Assembly (NCBI GenBank): GCA_035499295.1
Contig: DATJZG010000016.1
Span: 62,001 to 126,000 of the forward strand
Direction: 5' to 3'
Source: DATJZG01 sp035499295
GTDB lineage: Bacteria; Myxococcota; Myxococcia; Myxococcales; Anaeromyxobacteraceae
DNA length: 64,000 nt
A program made the translations under genes and the position numbers. Below are positions 8,562 to 17,330 of the stretch, piece by piece. The notes under the pieces were generated by a model. The model was not told the DNA's origin and did no database searches. It saw nothing but the letters and a program-made list of their open reading frames with translations. Each line of letters opens with the position of its first letter. Within the stretch, counting starts at the first letter, position 1.

Positions 8562-10769
8562 CTAGAGCATCGAGTGCGGGTCCACGTCGAACCGGACCTG
8601 GGCACCCCCGGGAGGCCTGGCTGCCAGGGGAGCGAGGGCGCGGTGGAGGCGCCGCAGCGCGGGCGCGTCGGCCGCCTTGAAGAGCAGGTGCCACCGGCTC
8701 CGCCCGCGGATGCGCTCGATGGCCGCCGGAGCGGGGCCGAGGAGCGTGACCCCGGGCTCGAGCGCCGGGCGGGCCGCCTCGCCGAGCGCCTCCGCGGTCC
8801 GGCGGGCGCCGGCTTCCGAGCCCTCCACCCGGACCGCCAGCATGCGGCCGAAGGGCGGGTACCCGAGCGCGCGCCGGTTCTCGCGCTCCACCTCGGCGAA
8901 GCCCAGGTAGTCGTGCCCGACGGAGAAGGCGATCGCCGGGGAGTGGGGATGGAAGGTCTGGACGACGACGCGGCCCGCCTCGCCGCCGCGCCCGGCGCGC
9001 CCGGCCACCTGGGTGAGGAGCTGGAAGGTGCGCTCCGCCGCCCGGAAGTCGGGGAGCGCCAGGGCGGTGTCGGCGAGCACCACCCCGACGAGGGTGACGC
9101 CGGGGAAGTCGTGTCCCTTCGTCACCATCTGGGTGCCGACGAGGACGTCGACCTCCCGCCGGGCGAACCGGGCCAGCACCTCGGCCAGGTCCACCGCCCC
9201 CTTCACCGCGTCGCGGTCGAGCCGCGCCACCCGCGCGCCCGGGAGGAGGGCCCGGACCGCCGCCTCCACCTGCTCGGTGCCGACGCCGATCCCGGCCCGC
9301 TCCCCGTGGCAGGTGGGGCACATCGGGGTCATCCGCTGCGTCGCGCCACAGTAGTGGCAGAGGAGCTGCCCGCGGCGAGCGTGGTAGGTGAGCGAGACGG
9401 CGCAGTGCTGGCAGCGCTCCTCGCGCCCGCAGTCCCGGCAGATGACGAGCGTCTGGAACCCGCGCCGGTTGAGGAAGAGGATGGCCTGGCGCCCGGCGGC
9501 GACCGTCTCCCGCAGGGCCTCCTCGAGCACCGGCGAGAGGAGTCCGGGGGAGGGGGCGTGGCGCCGCAGCCGGGACAGGTCGACGAGCTGCACCTCCGGC
9601 ATGGGCCGGGAGTCAATGCGCTCCGGGAGGGCGAGGCGCTGGTACTTGCCGCTGCGGGCGTTCTCGAGCGTCTCGAGCGAAGGGGTGGCGGAGCCGAGGA
9701 CGCACACCGCCTTCTCCATCCGCGCCCGGACCACGGCGAGGTCCCGGGCGTGGTAGGCGGGGCCGTCCTCCTGCTTGAAGCTCGGATCGTGCTCCTCGTC
9801 CACCACCAGGATCCCGAGGTCCGGCACCGGGGCGAAAACGGCGCTGCGCACCCCCACGCAGATGCCGGCCTCTCCCCGCCGCAGCCGGAGCCACTCCGAG
9901 TGGCGCTCCGGGTCGGAGAGCCCGCTGTGCAGGAGCGCCACCTGGTCCCCGAAGCGGGAGCGGAAGCGCCCCGCCAGCTGCGGGGTGAGCGCGATCTCCG
10001 GGACGAGCACCAGGGCGCCCCGGCCGGCTGCCCGGGCGCGCGCGATGGCCTGCAGGTAGACCTCGGTCTTCCCCGACCCGGTCACCCCGTGGAGGAGGAA
10101 GGTGTGGAAGTCGCCATCCGCGGCGGTGAGGCGCGCCAGGGCCTCGGACTGCGCCGGCGAGAGGGCGAGGGGCGCCTCGGCCGCGGGGAGGAGAGAGCCG
10201 CCGCCGGCGGCGATCGACACCGTCTCGACCACCGCCAGCCCGCGCTTCGCCAGGGAGGCGAGCGCGGCGCGGCCGCGCGGGAACGCGGCGCGAAGCTCCT
10301 CCACCGGGATGCGGCCGCGTGCGAGCAGGTACTCGAGGACCGCCCGCTGGGCGCGGGCCCGGCCGTCGAGAAGCCCCAGACCCGCCGCGGCCGCCGGGGA
10401 CGGGGCGGCGTACTCGACGCCGCGCCGCGCCGGGGCGGAGGCGCCCCCGCGGGTGTTGAGGCCGGGCGGGAGCGCGGCTCGCAGGAGCTCGCCCGGCGGG
10501 GTGAGGTAGTAGTCCTCGGCCCATCGGACGAGCCGCAGCAGCGGCTCGGTGAAGGGGGGAAACTCGTCGAGGACGTCGGCGAGGTCGCGCAGCTCCACCC
10601 CGGGCGGTGGCGCGGTGGGGAAGCCCACCACGTACCCGGTGGCCCGCGGGCTCTTGCCGAACGGCACCGCCACGCGGCTGCCGAGCGCCACCTCCTCGCC
10701 CAGGCGGTGAGGGACCCGGTAGGTGAAGGTGCCGCGCACGGCGGCGGCGACGGCGACCTCGACGAGCAC
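8562..10769 (-). CDS. priA: Primosomal protein N' (replication restart helicase PriA)
   Basis: The protein has 735 residues, the normal family length. It has an N-terminal DNA 3'-end-binding domain, then a superfamily 2 helicase core with Walker A GVTGSGKTEVY (about 228), DEEH box VVDEEHDPSFKQ (about 324), and the PriA zinc-binding Cys array (CRDCGREERCQHC ... CHYCG ... CPTCHG, about 445-490) within the helicase lobe. It reloads the replisome at stalled forks. The ATG at 10769 begins with the typical VEVAVAAAVRGTFTYRVP block. It stands alone on the minus strand. Confidence 0.95.
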   Translation of the reverse strand: MLVEVAVAAAVRGTFTYRVPHRLGEEVALGSRVAVPFGKSPRATGYVVGFPTAPPPGVELRDLADVLDEFPPFTEPLLRLVRWAEDYYLTPPGELLRAALPPGLNTRGGASAPARRGVEYAAPSPAAAAGLGLLDGRARAQRAVLEYLLARGRIPVEELRAAFPRGRAALASLAKRGLAVVETVSIAAGGGSLLPAAEAPLALSPAQSEALARLTAADGDFHTFLLHGVTGSGKTEVYLQAIARARAAGRGALVLVPEIALTPQLAGRFRSRFGDQVALLHSGLSDPERHSEWLRLRRGEAGICVGVRSAVFAPVPDLGILVVDEEHDPSFKQEDGPAYHARDLAVVRARMEKAVCVLGSATPSLETLENARSGKYQRLALPERIDSRPMPEVQLVDLSRLRRHAPSPGLLSPVLEEALRETVAAGRQAILFLNRRGFQTLVICRDCGREERCQHCAVSLTYHARRGQLLCHYCGATQRMTPMCPTCHGERAGIGVGTEQVEAAVRALLPGARVARLDRDAVKGAVDLAEVLARFARREVDVLVGTQMVTKGHDFPGVTLVGVVLADTALALPDFRAAERTFQLLTQVAGRAGRGGEAGRVVVQTFHPHSPAIAFSVGHDYLGFAEVERENRRALGYPPFGRMLAVRVEGSEAGARRTAEALGEAARPALEPGVTLLGPAPAAIERIRGRSRWHLLFKAADAPALRRLHRALAPLAARPPGGAQVRFDVDPHSML

Positions 10770-10845
10770 GGCGCGGGCAGTCTAGCAGCCCCCTCCAACC
10801 CGCGGGCCCCTCGCCGCGGCCGCGGGCCGGCGGGCTCGCCGCCCT

Positions 10846-11613
10846 TCAGGGAAAGAGCGCGTCGGGAACCTTCGGATTCGCCGCCAGCTTCTCGGTGGTG
10901 AGGCGCAAGGAGAGGGCGCCCCCCTCGAAGACCTCCACCGCCCGCGGGAACATGTCGCCGCCGACCGGCGAGCCGTAGTCGACGAGGCGGACGTCCGCGA
11001 GCGGCCCGGCGAAGGAGGCGAGCAGGCGTACCGGCTGGAAGCTCTGCTTGTCGATCCAGGCCTGCGGCCTCTTCTCGCGCGGCGGCGCCCCGAGGACGTA
11101 GGCCACCCGGCCGCCCATGTGCGCGAGGTAGTCCTCCGACAGCGCGATGCCGAGGCGGAAGAGCTCGTCGGCGTAGGCGCGGCCGGGGTCGGGTCCGGCG
11201 GGGCGCGTCCCGAGCAGGGCGCAGGTGGCGCGGACGAGCGCGAGCACCGCCGGGACGCGCTCGAGCCCCTTGCCGCTCGCGACCTTGCCGCGCCCGAGGG
11301 AGAGGAAGGGACCCGGCGCACCGGAGGCGGAGAGGAGGTCGAGGCGGCAGCGCCCGGGGGCCTTGATGGTGAGCACCGCGGGGACGAGGACCTCGGAGCC
11401 CGAGAGGGGAGAGCCGGTGGCGACGGCGAGCGCCCTCGCTGCCTCTCCCTCGACGGCGAGCGTCCCCCGCACCTCGAGCGAGGCAAGGGCCAGCTCCTCG
11501 CGGCGCTGCGCCATCCGCTTCAGCACCGTCGCCGGCGGGAGGAGGTAGGCGAGGGCGGGGGCGGCCGCGGCGGCGAGGGCGGCGAGGGCGGCGACGCGGG
11601 CGCCGCGCCTCAT
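10846..11613 (-). CDS. Exported protein of unknown function, coupled to galU
   Basis: The 255-residue protein has a strong alanine-rich signal peptide (MRRGARVAALAALAAAAAP, likely cleaved near residue 22). The mature part alternates beta-like segments such as SLEVRGTLAVEG and VLTIKAPGRCRLDLL and ends without further membrane spans. The pattern (helix with KRMAQRREEL, then strands reporting mean sugar/lipid-like repeats) is reminiscent of LolA/LppX-type fold proteins, but I cannot confirm that. Its ATG overlaps the galU stop by 4 bp, so it is translated with galU and may serve the cell envelope. Confidence 0.6.
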   Translation of the reverse strand: MRRGARVAALAALAAAAAPALAYLLPPATVLKRMAQRREELALASLEVRGTLAVEGEAARALAVATGSPLSGSEVLVPAVLTIKAPGRCRLDLLSASGAPGPFLSLGRGKVASGKGLERVPAVLALVRATCALLGTRPAGPDPGRAYADELFRLGIALSEDYLAHMGGRVAYVLGAPPREKRPQAWIDKQSFQPVRLLASFAGPLADVRLVDYGSPVGGDMFPRAVEVFEGGALSLRLTTEKLAANPKVPDALFP

Positions 11614-12473
11614 CGCGTGACCTCGCGCAGGTAGTCGAGCAGCGGGGCGCGCAGCTCGGGTCGCTTGAGCGCGTAGGCGATGTTGGCCTTCAGATAGCCG
11701 AAGCGGTCCCCGGCGTCGTAGCGATCCCCCTCGAAGCGGTAGCCGAGGAGGCCGTCGCTGCGGGCCAGCACCGCCAGGGCGTCGGTGAGCTGGATCTCGC
11801 CCCCCACCCCGGGCTTCACCGCCTCCAGGATCTCGAAGATGGAGGGCGGCAGGACGTAGCGGCCGATGACGGCCAGGTTGGAGGGCGGGTCCACCTTGGG
11901 CTTCTCGACCAGCTTCTCGATGCGGATGGTGCGCTCGTCGAGCGGCCGGCCGGCGGCGACCCCGTAGAGGCCAGCCTCCGCGAGCGGGACCTCCATCAGG
12001 GCGATGGTGGCGAGGCCGTGGCGCTCGTAGCAATCGGTGAGCTGCGCTGCCGCCGGGACGCGGGCGTCGATGATGTCGTCCCCGAGCATCACCACGAACG
12101 GCTCGTTGCCGACGAGGTCCTTGGCGCACAGCACCGCGTGCCCCAGGCCGAGCGGCTCCTGCTGCCGGACGGCGACCACGTTCGCCATCTTGGCGATGGC
12201 GCGCATCTGCTCCCGGAGGGCCGTCTTGCCGGCGCGCTCCAGGTGGGTCTCGAGCTCGCCGGCGATGTCGAAGTGGTCGACGATGGAGTCCTTGCCCCGG
12301 GCGCAGATGAGGATCACGTCGCGCACCCCGGCCGCCACCGCCTCCTCGACGATGTACTGGATGGTGGGCCGGTCGACGATGGGTAACAGCTCCTTCGGGA
12401 CGGCCTTCGTCGCCGGGAGGAAGCGGGTGCCGAGGCCAGCGGCGGGGATCACGGCCTTGCGGATCTTCGCCAT
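11610..12473 (-). CDS. galU: UTP--glucose-1-phosphate uridylyltransferase
   Basis: The protein of 287 residues makes UDP-glucose for polysaccharide and lipid glycosylation. Nucleotide-binding motif AAGLGTRFLPATKAVPKELL (residues 11-30), GLGHAVLCAK, the LGDD metal Asp motif, and EKLVEKPK are all as in GalU. The length is usual for the family. The start ATG at 12473 is the first in the conserved MAKIRKAVIPAAG block. It overlaps the downstream exported-protein gene by 4 bp and is divergent from the outer-membrane protein gene. Confidence 0.96.
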   Translation of the reverse strand: MAKIRKAVIPAAGLGTRFLPATKAVPKELLPIVDRPTIQYIVEEAVAAGVRDVILICARGKDSIVDHFDIAGELETHLERAGKTALREQMRAIAKMANVVAVRQQEPLGLGHAVLCAKDLVGNEPFVVMLGDDIIDARVPAAAQLTDCYERHGLATIALMEVPLAEAGLYGVAAGRPLDERTIRIEKLVEKPKVDPPSNLAVIGRYVLPPSIFEILEAVKPGVGGEIQLTDALAVLARSDGLLGYRFEGDRYDAGDRFGYLKANIAYALKRPELRAPLLDYLREVTR

Positions 12474-12602
12474 TGCCGGGGGACTCTAGCGGCCGGGCCG
12501 CCAGCGGGGAAGTACCGCGACGGGGAGTCCGGTGTATGGAGATGCCCCACGACCGCGAGGCCGCGCGCTTGCCCCGAGATCGGCGGGTGGTATGTTGCCG
12601 AG

Positions 12603-13472
12603 GTGCGCCGCCTCGCCTTTCTTCTCGCGGTCGCGGCCGGCGCTCCCGCGGCCCGCGCCCAGGCGCCGGGACCACAGCCGCCGACGCCCACCGACTACGT
12701 CTACGCCCGCTCCCTCGCACTCTCCGCGTACCGCGGGCTCGCCGCCGGGAACGACGGCATCTTCTACAACCCCGCGGCGCTGGCCGCCCGCAACCACTTC
12801 GAGATCGACGTGCAGGGCCTCGTCGCCCAGGACGGCTCGGACACCACCGCGAGCATCTTCTCCGGCTCGGTGGTCGACTCCACCGCGGGCCCGGTCACCG
12901 GCGGCTTCGCCTACTCCTACGTGAAGACCCTCGGGTACGCGCCCAGGGGCTTCTTCGGCGGGGGCACCAACCTGGCGCTCGCCACCCCGCTCGGCAAGAC
13001 GTTCTTCATCGGCGCCACCCTCAACTACCTCGACCTCACCAGCTCCGCCCGAAACGTGAACGCTGTGAACCTCACCACCGGGCTCTTCTGGCAGGTGGCG
13101 AAGGTCGTCTCGCTCGGAGCGGTCGGCTACAACCTCATCAACACCTACCATCCCGACCTCACCCCCATCGCCTTCGGCACCGGGGCGGCCGTCGGGCCCG
13201 ACGACACCTTTCACCTCACCGCCGACTTCTACCGAGAGTGGGGGACGGCGGTGCGCAACGTATGGTCGGCCGGGGGCGAGGCCTTCCTCTTCAGCGTCGC
13301 CGCCATCCGGGCCGGCTGGACGTTCGACCCCGGGCGCAGCACCCAGTGGTGGTCGGCGGGCCTGGGCTTCTCGGTGAGCGGGTTCGGGATGGACTTCGCC
13401 TACCGGCAGGCCTTCGGCGGGACCGCCTTCCGCGTCATGTCCGCGGGCTTCAAGGTCAACGTCAACCCGTAG
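12603..13472 (+). CDS. Predicted outer-membrane beta-barrel protein (PorV/UPF0164-like)
   Basis: The 289-residue protein starts at GTG 12603 with a Sec signal peptide (MRRLAFLLAVAAGAPAARAQA). The motif GLAAGNDGIFYNPAALAA and alternating aromatic strands (GGFAYSYVKTLGYAPRG, FGMDFAYRQAFGG) with a near-terminal FKVNVNP are typical of long-chain fatty-acid/PorV-like barrels. Function is not assigned. Its last 11 bases overlap the end of the convergent btuD gene (13462-13472). Confidence 0.65.
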   Translation: MRRLAFLLAVAAGAPAARAQAPGPQPPTPTDYVYARSLALSAYRGLAAGNDGIFYNPAALAARNHFEIDVQGLVAQDGSDTTASIFSGSVVDSTAGPVTGGFAYSYVKTLGYAPRGFFGGGTNLALATPLGKTFFIGATLNYLDLTSSARNVNAVNLTTGLFWQVAKVVSLGAVGYNLINTYHPDLTPIAFGTGAAVGPDDTFHLTADFYREWGTAVRNVWSAGGEAFLFSVAAIRAGWTFDPGRSTQWWSAGLGFSVSGFGMDFAYRQAFGGTAFRVMSAGFKVNVNP

Positions 13473-14301
13473 CGGGCGGCCGCCGCCCCCGGCGCTCCCA
13501 GAGCGGCAGCACCACCGCCGCGCCGCTCGCGGCGTTCTCCCCGCGCCACACCGTCACGCCCCAGACCTCGCTCACCCGCTCGGCGGTGAGCACCGCCCCG
13601 GGGGCCCCGTCCGCCACCACCCGGCCGCGGGAGAGCACCAGGAGGCGGTCGGCGGCCGCCGCGGCGAGGTTGAGGTCGTGGAGGACGGCCACCACGCACA
13701 GGCCTGCGCCGGCCGCCACCCGCGCCATCTCCATGGCGCTCACCTGGTGGGCGAGGTCGAGAAACGCCGTCGGCTCGTCGAGGAGGAGGACGCGCGGCTC
13801 CTGGGCGAGCGCGCGCGCGAAGAAGACGCGCCGGCGCTCGCCGCCGGAGAGGGCGTCGAGCCGGCGCCCGGCGAGCGCCCCGAGGTCGCAGGCCTCGATG
13901 GCCCCGTCGACCGCGCCCCGGTCGAACGGGCCCGGGATGGCGAGCAGCCCCTGGTGCGGGGCCCTCCCCATCATCACCGCTTCCCGCACCGTGAAGGGCC
14001 AGGGGGCCTTCGGCTCCTGCGGCACGAGCGCGCACACCCGGGCCACTGCCCGGCGCGGCGCCGCATGGGCGTCGAGCCCGGCCAGGCGGACCGAGCCGGT
14101 GCGGGGGGCGAGGAGGCCGGCCGCGACCCGCAGCAGGGTGCTCTTCCCGGCTCCGTTCGGCCCGACGAGGGCGAGGAGCTCCCCGGCGCGCGCCACGAAG
14201 GAGATCCGGTCGAGCGCCGGCACGGCCCCGTAGGAGAAGGAGACGTCCGCCACCTCCAGCAGGGGGGTGCCCGGCGGCGAGAAGCGCGGCGGGCCGCTCA
14301 A
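13462..14301 (-). CDS. btuD: Cobalamin/iron-type ABC transporter ATP-binding protein
   Basis: The protein of 279 residues powers the BtuC permease. It has Walker A GPNGAGKST (about residue 47), Q-loop LVPQEPKAPWPFT, signature LSGGERRR and Walker B VLLLDEPT, followed by the H-loop VLHDLN. It is the last gene of the riboswitch-headed cobalamin operon and starts within the amidohydrolase-like gene (4 bp overlap). The C-terminal 30 residues are extended compared with E. coli BtuD. The substrate is inferred from the upstream riboswitch. Confidence 0.9.
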   Translation of the reverse strand: MSGPPRFSPPGTPLLEVADVSFSYGAVPALDRISFVARAGELLALVGPNGAGKSTLLRVAAGLLAPRTGSVRLAGLDAHAAPRRAVARVCALVPQEPKAPWPFTVREAVMMGRAPHQGLLAIPGPFDRGAVDGAIEACDLGALAGRRLDALSGGERRRVFFARALAQEPRVLLLDEPTAFLDLAHQVSAMEMARVAAGAGLCVVAVLHDLNLAAAAADRLLVLSRGRVVADGAPGAVLTAERVSEVWGVTVWRGENAASGAAVVLPLWERRGRRPPATG

Positions 14302-15416
14302 TCCGCCTCCGGTCGTTCGAAGCCGAAGAGGCGCTCGGCGTTGCCGTGGTAGACCTTCTTCAGGACGTCGCGCGGCAGCCCGAGCCCGTCGAGGGTGGCG
14401 CGCCCCTCCGGCGTCGGGTCCGGGATGGCCTCGTCGGGGGTCTCGAAGAAGCGCCAGGTCGACTCGAAGAAGCGGCGGATCTCCGCCACCGAGCGGGCGG
14501 GCCGGCCGGCGCCGAGGACGACCGCCTTCCGATCCGGCTGCGGCCCCTCGAGCCAGCGCAGGCCGGTGGCGAAGAGCACGCGATCGGGATGGGCGAGGAT
14601 GACGGCCCGGGTCTCGTCGGCGTCGGCGCCGAGCTCCGGGAGCGCCCCGGCGGTGTCGAGGTAGAGGTTCGGCAGGCGGTCGAGGAGGCGTCCCGCCTCG
14701 GCCGGGTCGGCGGCGCAGCCGGCGAAGCGAGCCCCGATGAGGAGGAGCTGGGGATGGCGCTCCGCCACCCGGGTGAGCTCGTCGAGGACGGCGCGCCGCT
14801 CCTCCGGCGGCGCGGCGGGCGCGACGTTGCCGGCGCTCCCGTCCTCACGGGCCGGAGGCCCGGCCGCGCTCCCCGGCCCGGCGTCGAAGGCGACCGGGAT
14901 CTCGAGCCGCCAGGCCATGTCCCAGATGGGCTCGAGATCGGGGGAGTCGAGGGGCGTGCGCCGCAATGCCCCGTCGCGGGCGGCGGGGGAGCGCGCCCGC
15001 GCCACCGAGAGCCCGAGCGCGCCGATGGCGCGTCCCTGGACCATCCGCACCACCTCCCGTCCCGACCAGTCGCCTCCGCAGCAGCCCTCCAGGTCGAGCT
15101 CCATCAGGACGGCGACGCGCCCGGGATACCGGGAGGCCTCTGCCACCCGGTCCTCGAGCCCGTCCCCGACGTGACCACCGGAGTAGTTCACGACGCCCCG
15201 GATCCCCTGGGTGGCGCCGAGCTTCATGGCGACGAGGAGGGCCCCCGGGTCGGCCTCCTGGTGGACGTCGATCTTCCAGACGTCCACGCCGCGGTAGTCC
15301 TCGCGCGGGCGGGCCCTCCCCCCGAGGTAGCTGGCGAGCGCCAGGACCGCGGCCAGGATGAGGGCCGCGAGGGAGACGATGGCGATCCAGGCGCGGCGCG
15401 GGGTCATGTGGCCCAT
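14298..15416 (-). CDS. Membrane-anchored amidohydrolase-fold protein in the cobalamin operon
   Basis: The 372-residue protein has one N-terminal membrane helix (about residues 9-31) and an outward domain matching the amidohydrolase-2 (TIM-barrel) family. Matches include the closing motif YHGNAERLFGF and PDRVLFATGLRW. The metal-binding residues look eroded: the N-terminal HxH is HQE in KIDVHQEAD, the mid-barrel His is missing in LLLIGARFAG, and the late Asp (GSD in the family) is replaced in FATGL. It therefore may be a binding protein rather than a hydrolase. It lies between btuC and btuD (16 bp after btuC; 4 bp overlap with btuD). ATG 15407 is another possible start. Confidence 0.7.
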   Translation of the reverse strand: MGHMTPRRAWIAIVSLAALILAAVLALASYLGGRARPREDYRGVDVWKIDVHQEADPGALLVAMKLGATQGIRGVVNYSGGHVGDGLEDRVAEASRYPGRVAVLMELDLEGCCGGDWSGREVVRMVQGRAIGALGLSVARARSPAARDGALRRTPLDSPDLEPIWDMAWRLEIPVAFDAGPGSAAGPPAREDGSAGNVAPAAPPEERRAVLDELTRVAERHPQLLLIGARFAGCAADPAEAGRLLDRLPNLYLDTAGALPELGADADETRAVILAHPDRVLFATGLRWLEGPQPDRKAVVLGAGRPARSVAEIRRFFESTWRFFETPDEAIPDPTPEGRATLDGLGLPRDVLKKVYHGNAERLFGFERPEAD

Positions 15417-15432
15417 TGTAAGGGGTGCGGCC

Positions 15433-16449
15433 CTATCCGGTGCGCTCCGTCCGACGCAGCAGCCAGAGGAAGAAGGGGCCCCCGGCGAGTGCGGTCAGGG
15501 CGCCCACGGGGGGCTCGGAGCCGAAGGAGAGGAAGGCGAGCCTCGCCACCAGGTCGGCGAGGACCAGGAAGGCCGCCCCGAAGAGCGCCGCCGCCGGCAC
15601 GAGCAGGCGGTGGTCGGGGCCGAAGGCGCGCCGGAGGAAGTGGGGCACGATGAGCCCCACGAACCCTACCATCCCGGCGAGCGCCACCGCGGAGCCGGTG
15701 GCCAGGCTGGCGGCGAGGAACACCGCCCCCCGGGCGCGGCCCACCTCCACTCCCAGGGAGGAGGCCTCGTCGTCGCCCAGGGAGAGGAGGTTGAGCCGCC
15801 CGGACAGGGCGACGAGCGCCGAGAGGGAGAGGGCCACGAGCGCGGCGCCCGAGGCGAGCGCGCCCGCGGAGGCGTAGCCGAAGGCCCCGGTGAGCCAGTA
15901 GAGCATGCGCGCCGCCTCCTCGGGGGGCACGGTCACCTTGAGGAGCGTGATCACGCCGGCGGCGAAGGCGTTGAAGACCACGCCCACCAGGAGCGCCGCC
16001 TCCGGCACGAGCCGCCCGCCGATGCGCCCGAGCGCGAAGACGAGGGCGGTGGCGGCGGCGGCGCCCGCGGCGGCGCCGAGGGCCACCGCCGATCCCGATC
16101 CGGCGACGAGGCCGAGCGCGGTGGCCGGGCCGACGAGACCCGCCGCCGCGAGCACGAAGGAGCCGCCCAGGGCGGCCCCGCCCGACACCCCGAGGACGAA
16201 GGGGTCGGCGAGCGGGTTGCGCAGGAGCGCCTGCAGGGCCACCCCGGCGGCGGCGAGGGCCGCCCCCACCAGCGCTCCGAGCAGGGCCCTGGGGACGCGC
16301 AGCCCGAAGAGGATGGCGCGGTCCGGCTCCGTCCCGGCGAGGGCCGAGGGGAGCGACACCCTCTGCGGCCCGAGGAGGAGCGCCAGCGCGAGCGCGAGGA
16401 GGAGCGCGCCCAGACCGGTGGCGAGCGCGAAGGAGAGCCTGCGCCTCAT
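15433..16449 (-). CDS. btuC: Cobalamin/iron-type ABC transporter permease
   Basis: The protein of 338 residues has about ten predicted membrane spans and is of the FecCD/BtuC family. Family motifs include RVPRALLGALVGAALAAAGV shortened here as RVPRALLGALVGAALA, QALLRNPLADPFVLGVSGGAALG (seen as NPLADPFVLGVSGG) and GFVGLIVPHFLRR near residue 275. It would translocate B12 or a corrinoid across the inner membrane together with BtuD. Its ATG overlaps the btuF stop by 4 bp, so the two are coupled. Confidence 0.93.
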   Translation of the reverse strand: MRRRLSFALATGLGALLLALALALLLGPQRVSLPSALAGTEPDRAILFGLRVPRALLGALVGAALAAAGVALQALLRNPLADPFVLGVSGGAALGGSFVLAAAGLVGPATALGLVAGSGSAVALGAAAGAAAATALVFALGRIGGRLVPEAALLVGVVFNAFAAGVITLLKVTVPPEEAARMLYWLTGAFGYASAGALASGAALVALSLSALVALSGRLNLLSLGDDEASSLGVEVGRARGAVFLAASLATGSAVALAGMVGFVGLIVPHFLRRAFGPDHRLLVPAAALFGAAFLVLADLVARLAFLSFGSEPPVGALTALAGGPFFLWLLRRTERTG

Positions 16450-17330
16450 GGCCGGCTCGCCTCCGGGTGCACGGCGGCGAGGAGCTCCGCGAGCGCGCGC
16501 GGGAGCTCCGGGCCCGGCCGCAGCACCCGGTCGTCGGGCAGGCGCACCACTCGCCCGGCGCGCACCGCCGGGATGGCGGAGAGGCGGTCGACGGTGTCGG
16601 CCGGCTCGTTGACCGCCGCGTCCAGCACCAGCTCGGGGTCGTCGGCCACGGCGCGCTCGAGGGCGTACACCGGCCAGGGGCGGGAGCCCTTCACCACGTT
16701 CTCGCCCCCGGCGATGCGGAGGAGCGCGTCCGGGTAGCTCCCCGGGCCGGCGACCACGAGCGGGTCGCGCCCGATGACGAGGAGGACGCGGCGGCGCCGG
16801 AGCGAGGCCGCGCGGTGCTCGGCGTCGGCGACGGCGGCGGCGAGCCGGGCGGCGAGCCTCTCCCCGGCGTCGGGTGCCCCGAGCGCCTTTCCCACCAGGC
16901 GCGCGCTCGCGAGCACGTCCGGCACTCCCACCACCGGGATGGCGAGCACGGGGACGCCGAGCTCGGCCATGCGGCGCACCGCCGGCCAGGCGCCCGAGTC
17001 GGCGAGCCAGAGGACGAGGTCGGGCTTGAGGCCCAGGACCGCCTCCGGGCTCGGGTCGAGGAAACCGCCCACCCGCGGCAGCCCGCTCACGGCCGGCGCG
17101 GCGTCGTAGCGGGTGACCCCGACGAGCCGGGAACCCTCCCCGAGCGCCAGCACCGTGTCGGTGAGGCTGGGCGCGAGCGAGACCACCCGCGCCGGGCGCG
17201 GGGGAGGCGGCGGCCCGAACCACTCCGCCGTCCGCCCGGGCGCCTCCCCGGGGAGGGCCGGGGAGGCGGCGAGGAGCGCGGCCGCCAGGGCCGCGCCGGG
17301 GAGGGCGCGCGCTCGGATCACTCTCCGCAT
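16446..17330 (-). CDS. btuF: Periplasmic cobalamin-binding protein (BtuF/TroA-like)
   Basis: The 294-residue protein has a signal peptide (MRRVIRARALPGAALAAALL). A BtuF-type fold follows, opening with RVVSLAPSLTDTVLALGEG and RYDAAP and closing with RVVRLPDDRVLRPGPELP. It should hand corrinoid from the outer membrane receptor to BtuCD. The ATG at 17330 was chosen because the signal peptide follows at once. The gene starts 13 bp inside the upstream propeller-lipoprotein gene and overlaps btuC by 4 bp, so it sits in the middle of a single transcript. Confidence 0.9.
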   Translation of the reverse strand: MRRVIRARALPGAALAAALLAASPALPGEAPGRTAEWFGPPPPPRPARVVSLAPSLTDTVLALGEGSRLVGVTRYDAAPAVSGLPRVGGFLDPSPEAVLGLKPDLVLWLADSGAWPAVRRMAELGVPVLAIPVVGVPDVLASARLVGKALGAPDAGERLAARLAAAVADAEHRAASLRRRRVLLVIGRDPLVVAGPGSYPDALLRIAGGENVVKGSRPWPVYALERAVADDPELVLDAAVNEPADTVDRLSAIPAVRAGRVVRLPDDRVLRPGPELPRALAELLAAVHPEASRP

